Below, piece by piece: positions 61,599-64,000 of a DNA stretch of 64,000 nucleotides. Source of the stretch: Pseudoalteromonas sp. XMcav2-N (lineage in GTDB: Bacteria > Pseudomonadota > Gammaproteobacteria > Enterobacterales > Alteromonadaceae); NCBI RefSeq assembly GCF_024124545.1, contig NZ_JAMXSF010000001.1, positions 558,001-622,000 of the forward strand, written 5' to 3'. The stretch's first letter is position 1. The number at the start of each line of letters is the position of its first letter. The notes beneath the pieces are model-generated. The model worked only from the letters and a program-made list of their open reading frames with translations. It searched no databases and had not been told where the DNA came from. The translations under genes and the position numbers were made by a program.

Positions 61599-62414
61599 TT
61601 AATTGGTTTGACTGATATTGGCTAACAAATCCGCTACATTTTCTTCTTCTCTTAGGGTCAGAACATCGCATCCGCCGGGCGTCACCAGAATAGTGTGCTC
61701 TGCCTGAGCCGACAGTGCGCGATCTCGTGTCACTACGGTCCAGCCATCTTTGAGTGTCTTAACTTTGTGACTTCCCTGATTGAGCATAGGTTCAATGGTG
61801 AATGTCATGCCAGGAACAAGCTTCATCCCAGTGCCCGGTCGTCCGAAATGCAACACCTCTGGCGCCTCATGCATCTCCATACCAATTCCGTGGCCGCAAT
61901 ATTCCCGCACGACACTTAAGCCCTTAAGCCGGGCGAAGTCCCCAATCGCATAGCCAATATCGCCCAGGGTAGCACCGGGTTTCACCTGATTGATCCCACG
62001 CCAAAGTGCGGTGACGGTGTCGTTCACCAACGCCCGTGCCGCGTCACTGGCGCTCGGCATCACATACATTTTACTGGAGTCTGCGATATAACCTTGGTGC
62101 TTGAGAGTGATGTCTACGTTCAGAATGTCCTGTTCGCTTATGATGTGACGTGCACTGGGCATACCATGGCAGACGACTTCATTCACCGATGTGTTAATGG
62201 AGTAGGGGTAACCATATTGCCCTTTGCTTGCAGGTATAGCTCCCAATACGTCCACTATATAATGTTCAACAAACTCATCCAGTTGTAGCGTTGTCACGCC
62301 GGGTTTTACTTGCTCATCCAGGGCTTTAAATACTTGTGCTAACAGCGCACCGGATTCGCGCATTTGCGCGATCGCTGCCTTATTTTTGATCGTGACCTGA
62401 GTCAATGGTGTCAC
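61599..62414 (-). CDS. map: Type I methionine aminopeptidase, map paralogue
   Basis: 271 residues. Removes N-terminal Met. Metal ligands: first Asp in NVDITLKHQGYIADSSKMY (second Asp 12 residues on), His in GHGIGMEMHE, Glu in TIEPM and Glu in QAEHT. Sequence is more divergent than the housekeeping enzyme usually next to rpsB, so it is likely a second copy. Its start lies inside the end of a ParD-like gene (35-base overlap), an arrangement like a toxin-antitoxin pair. Confidence 0.9.
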   Translation of the reverse strand: MTPLTQVTIKNKAAIAQMRESGALLAQVFKALDEQVKPGVTTLQLDEFVEHYIVDVLGAIPASKGQYGYPYSINTSVNEVVCHGMPSARHIISEQDILNVDITLKHQGYIADSSKMYVMPSASDAARALVNDTVTALWRGINQVKPGATLGDIGYAIGDFARLKGLSVVREYCGHGIGMEMHEAPEVLHFGRPGTGMKLVPGMTFTIEPMLNQGSHKVKTLKDGWTVVTRDRALSAQAEHTILVTPGGCDVLTLREEENVADLLANISQTN

Positions 62415-62592
62415 TCCTTGCGTGATTAAGCTGCTGTTTGATTATTTGTGCAAAGGTCTTGTCGGGATTCAGTTCTGCCAGCCGACCCATTTTGATCCAG
62501 AACTCAGCTTGTGCATTGATAGAGCGGGACATAACCTGACTTGCCTGTCGCAGCTCTTCGTGTATTTCGTCTGAAATTTTAACGATACCCAT
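62380..62592 (-). CDS. ParD-like antitoxin family protein
   Basis: 70 residues: MGIVKISDEIHEELRQASQVMSRSINAQAEFWIKMGRLAELNPDKTF. The N-terminal ribbon-helix-helix pattern (strand VKIS, helix DEIHEELRQASQVM, helix INAQAEFWIKMG) matches the ParD-like family of antitoxin-type proteins. It precedes and overlaps map by 35 bases. No ParE-type toxin is near. It probably binds DNA and could regulate its own operon. A palindrome-like ATATACG region at 62600-62630 upstream is suggestive but unconfirmed. Confidence 0.8.
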   Translation of the reverse strand: MGIVKISDEIHEELRQASQVMSRSINAQAEFWIKMGRLAELNPDKTFAQIIKQQLNHARSDTIDSGHDQK

Positions 62593-62825
62593 GGTTATTC
62601 ATTGTGTATATGTTTCGTATATAAATCATATAATGATATTAAGCAAAGACGCAATACTATTCTTTGTGGTTCTGATTGTGACAGATGAAAAGCAGGTTGA
62701 GCTTAATGTCAGCACCGAGCTCATAGGGTGGATAGTGAGATAAGAAGCAGCTGGTGTTAGAGCGCGTTGTGGTAGACGCAATTCCGAGTGTAACGAACAG
62801 TCATTTTTGTACAATCGTACAGATA

Positions 62826-62960
62826 AAAAAACGCCCGACTCTGTGTGAGTCGGGCTTAGGGAAAGGCTCAAATTCGGAGCCGTGCGCTAACTTAAAAACA
62901 CCTTCTAATTACAAGGGAGAAGTAGAAAGTCATTTAAGTGTAGCTAAGGCTTCATAAAAT
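62826..62960 (-). ncRNA. Candidate small RNA with intrinsic terminator
   Basis: Minus-strand sequence between the rsmF end and the ParD/map unit. Read leftwards it has three hairpins: ACTTCT / AGAAGGT (about 62905-62930), GGCTC-CGAATTT-GAGCC (about 62866-62882) and the terminator GCCCGACTC / GAGTCGGGC (62834-62856) followed by GTTTTTTT. A single transcript start around 62960 would give about 130 bases with no ORF. A promoter-like TTGTAAATTTTAT lies just upstream on that strand. It could also be the 3' end of the rsmF message. Confidence 0.5.
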
Positions 62961-63056
62961 TTACAAACATTTGAAATATTAATTATTTCAATAAAAACAA
63001 TGCATTAATTTCATATGAACGAATCGTCTTAAAATTATCAAAACCTTTTGTTCAGG

Positions 63057-64000
63057 TTATACCCAAGTTATCAACTGGCCATTTAGGACTAAATCCCGCG
63101 GAAGCTTGTTCTTGATTTTAGCCTTCTGCCATTTGCCAAGCCCGACAGGTGCACCACATAGCGTAAGTACCACCTCACCTTGGGCAGGACCCACAGTGTC
63201 AAGACGAATATCCTGTCCCTGAAAGTAAGCTTTTGCCTGACTGGCATTCAGTGCGAAGGTATTGTTGGTTGCCAGGTGACCCAGACAAGTTGCAAACTCA
63301 TGCTCCAGTTTTACGCCATTTTTGTGAGTCGTGGCGACTTTGATACCTATGCGTGAGTATTTTATCTTTTCCTGAAGCTTTTCCATATCTTGTGGAAACA
63401 ACCATAGCTCTTTATCCCGGCCCATCAGTTGGCCGGGCAGGGCTGTGATCCCAAACTGTTGCTTGATACTGGTCTCAAATGCTTGTAAGTCTTTCTTGGC
63501 GCAGGATGAAAAAGGGAATTGCCCTTTCTTTTTCTTTTGTTGTGAATGCACAACACTGCCTGTTTTTTTGAATTTGGCGATGAAAAAGCCTTCACTGTCG
63601 TAGATCTGTGGCCACACATGCAGATAACCTTGCTCAGTCGCTGCTTTATTGGCCTCGGGGAACAGGTCATGGAGTGATATGATCTCGATATCTCCTGCGA
63701 AGGTGTCGAGCAGATGATCACAGATCTGCTGGTTTTCCAGGGGGGTCAGGGTACAGGTCGAATACACTAAGGTTCCACCTGGCTTAAGTGCCATAAAAGC
63801 ACTGTGGATCAGTGTTTTTTGTACCTCCGCAATCTCCTGATTGGATGCCAGCGACCAGTTTTTAAATGCGTCAGGGTCTTTACGGACCGTGCCTTCTCCA
63901 GAGCAAGGCGCATCGAGTAAGATATGGTCAAAACTTTCATACATGTAATCACCAAACACCTGACCATCAAAATGCGACAGTGCACAGTTTGCAACGCCCA
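63057..64000 (-). CDS. rsmF: 16S rRNA m5C1407 methyltransferase, C-terminal part (cut by window edge)
   Basis: The frame is open from the window end at 64000 to the stop at 63057 (313 codons seen). Catalytic motifs: [22 protein letters not shown] and [24 protein letters not shown] (the two cysteines of the RNA m5C enzymes). The C-terminal DUF/PUA-like extension (about 200 residues to the end, [26 protein letters not shown] ... [14 protein letters not shown]) is that of RsmF rather than RsmB. N-terminus lies outside the window. Confidence 0.9.
   Translation of the reverse strand, partial: GVANCALSHFDGQVFGDYMYESFDHILLDAPCSGEGTVRKDPDAFKNWSLASNQEIAEVQKTLIHSAFMALKPGGTLVYSTCTLTPLENQQICDHLLDTFAGDIEIISLHDLFPEANKAATEQGYLHVWPQIYDSEGFFIAKFKKTGSVVHSQQKKKKGQFPFSSCAKKDLQAFETSIKQQFGITALPGQLMGRDKELWLFPQDMEKLQEKIKYSRIGIKVATTHKNGVKLEHEFATCLGHLATNNTFALNASQAKAYFQGQDIRLDTVGPAQGEVVLTLCGAPVGLGKWQKAKIKNKLPRDLVLNGQLITWV

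Noticed and set aside
62626..62871. 81-residue minus-strand frame
   Set aside because: Overlaps the candidate sRNA terminator and has low-complexity Ser/Leu composition.
1..64000. tRNA, rRNA, CRISPR array, prophage or IS transposase
   Set aside because: None was recognised on either strand; the only mobile-like DNA is the repeat family.

Overview
The window looks like the chromosome of a marine gammaproteobacterium of the Pseudoalteromonas/Alteromonadales type. This is inferred from gene content and order: trpEGDC(F)BA with separate trpG and fused trpCF, the rnm-yciO-scpA-scpB-rluB-yciK-sohB block (E. coli order with scpAB and a lipase added), a long-form GAPDH, a VolA/Pla-1 type lipase and many TTG/GTG starts. 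No rRNA, tRNA, CRISPR array, prophage or transposase gene was seen. Genes on both window edges are cut (a TonB-dependent receptor at the left, rsmF at the right).

Layout. 1-3.6 kb is an accessory, partly AT-rich stretch: receptor start, NTF2-like protein, and three small secreted proteins, two of them broken by a single-base lesion close behind their start. 3.6-7 kb holds a YafJ-type amidotransferase and purM-purN-DUF3108. 7-21 kb carries a GGDEF-EAL protein, an orphan MlaC-like protein, a DUF2989 lipoprotein, GAPDH, an M14 carboxypeptidase, an AGCS Na+/amino-acid symporter with an extra internal segment, a zinc-ribbon/YeaC/DUF349 operon, a YfcH-like epimerase and an AI-2E family permease. 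21-24 kb is a PepSY-PhoP-PhoQ-like operon. 24-26.9 kb has YciI, an NSS transporter, a CPBP protease and an HU-like protein. 26.9-33.8 kb is the complete trp operon, preceded by two successive leader-peptide attenuators. 33.9-42.4 kb is the chromosome segregation/RNA-processing block. 42.4-49 kb contains a 1209-residue FG-GAP lipoprotein, sixA and an ABC-2 exporter, with two copies of a ~220 bp interspersed repeat. 49-64 kb has an M2 peptidase, fadE, two lipoproteins (one with five Cys-paired RCC1-like repeats), an RND efflux pair, a YkgJ-like protein, a methionine aminopeptidase behind a ParD-like gene, a candidate sRNA and rsmF.

The most notable signals are: (1) two tandem, homologous trp leader peptides (each with Trp-Trp-Trp), each with its own antiterminator and terminator; (2) a MITE-like repeat family, two long copies and two short ones, all placed in intergenic gaps and three of the four between convergent gene ends; (3) a methionine aminopeptidase arranged like a toxin behind a ParD-like gene; (4) two adjacent secreted-protein genes with intact ribosome binding sites and single-base lesions; (5) a candidate sRNA with three hairpins before rsmF's downstream neighbour. 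Most of the rest is ordinary core genome.
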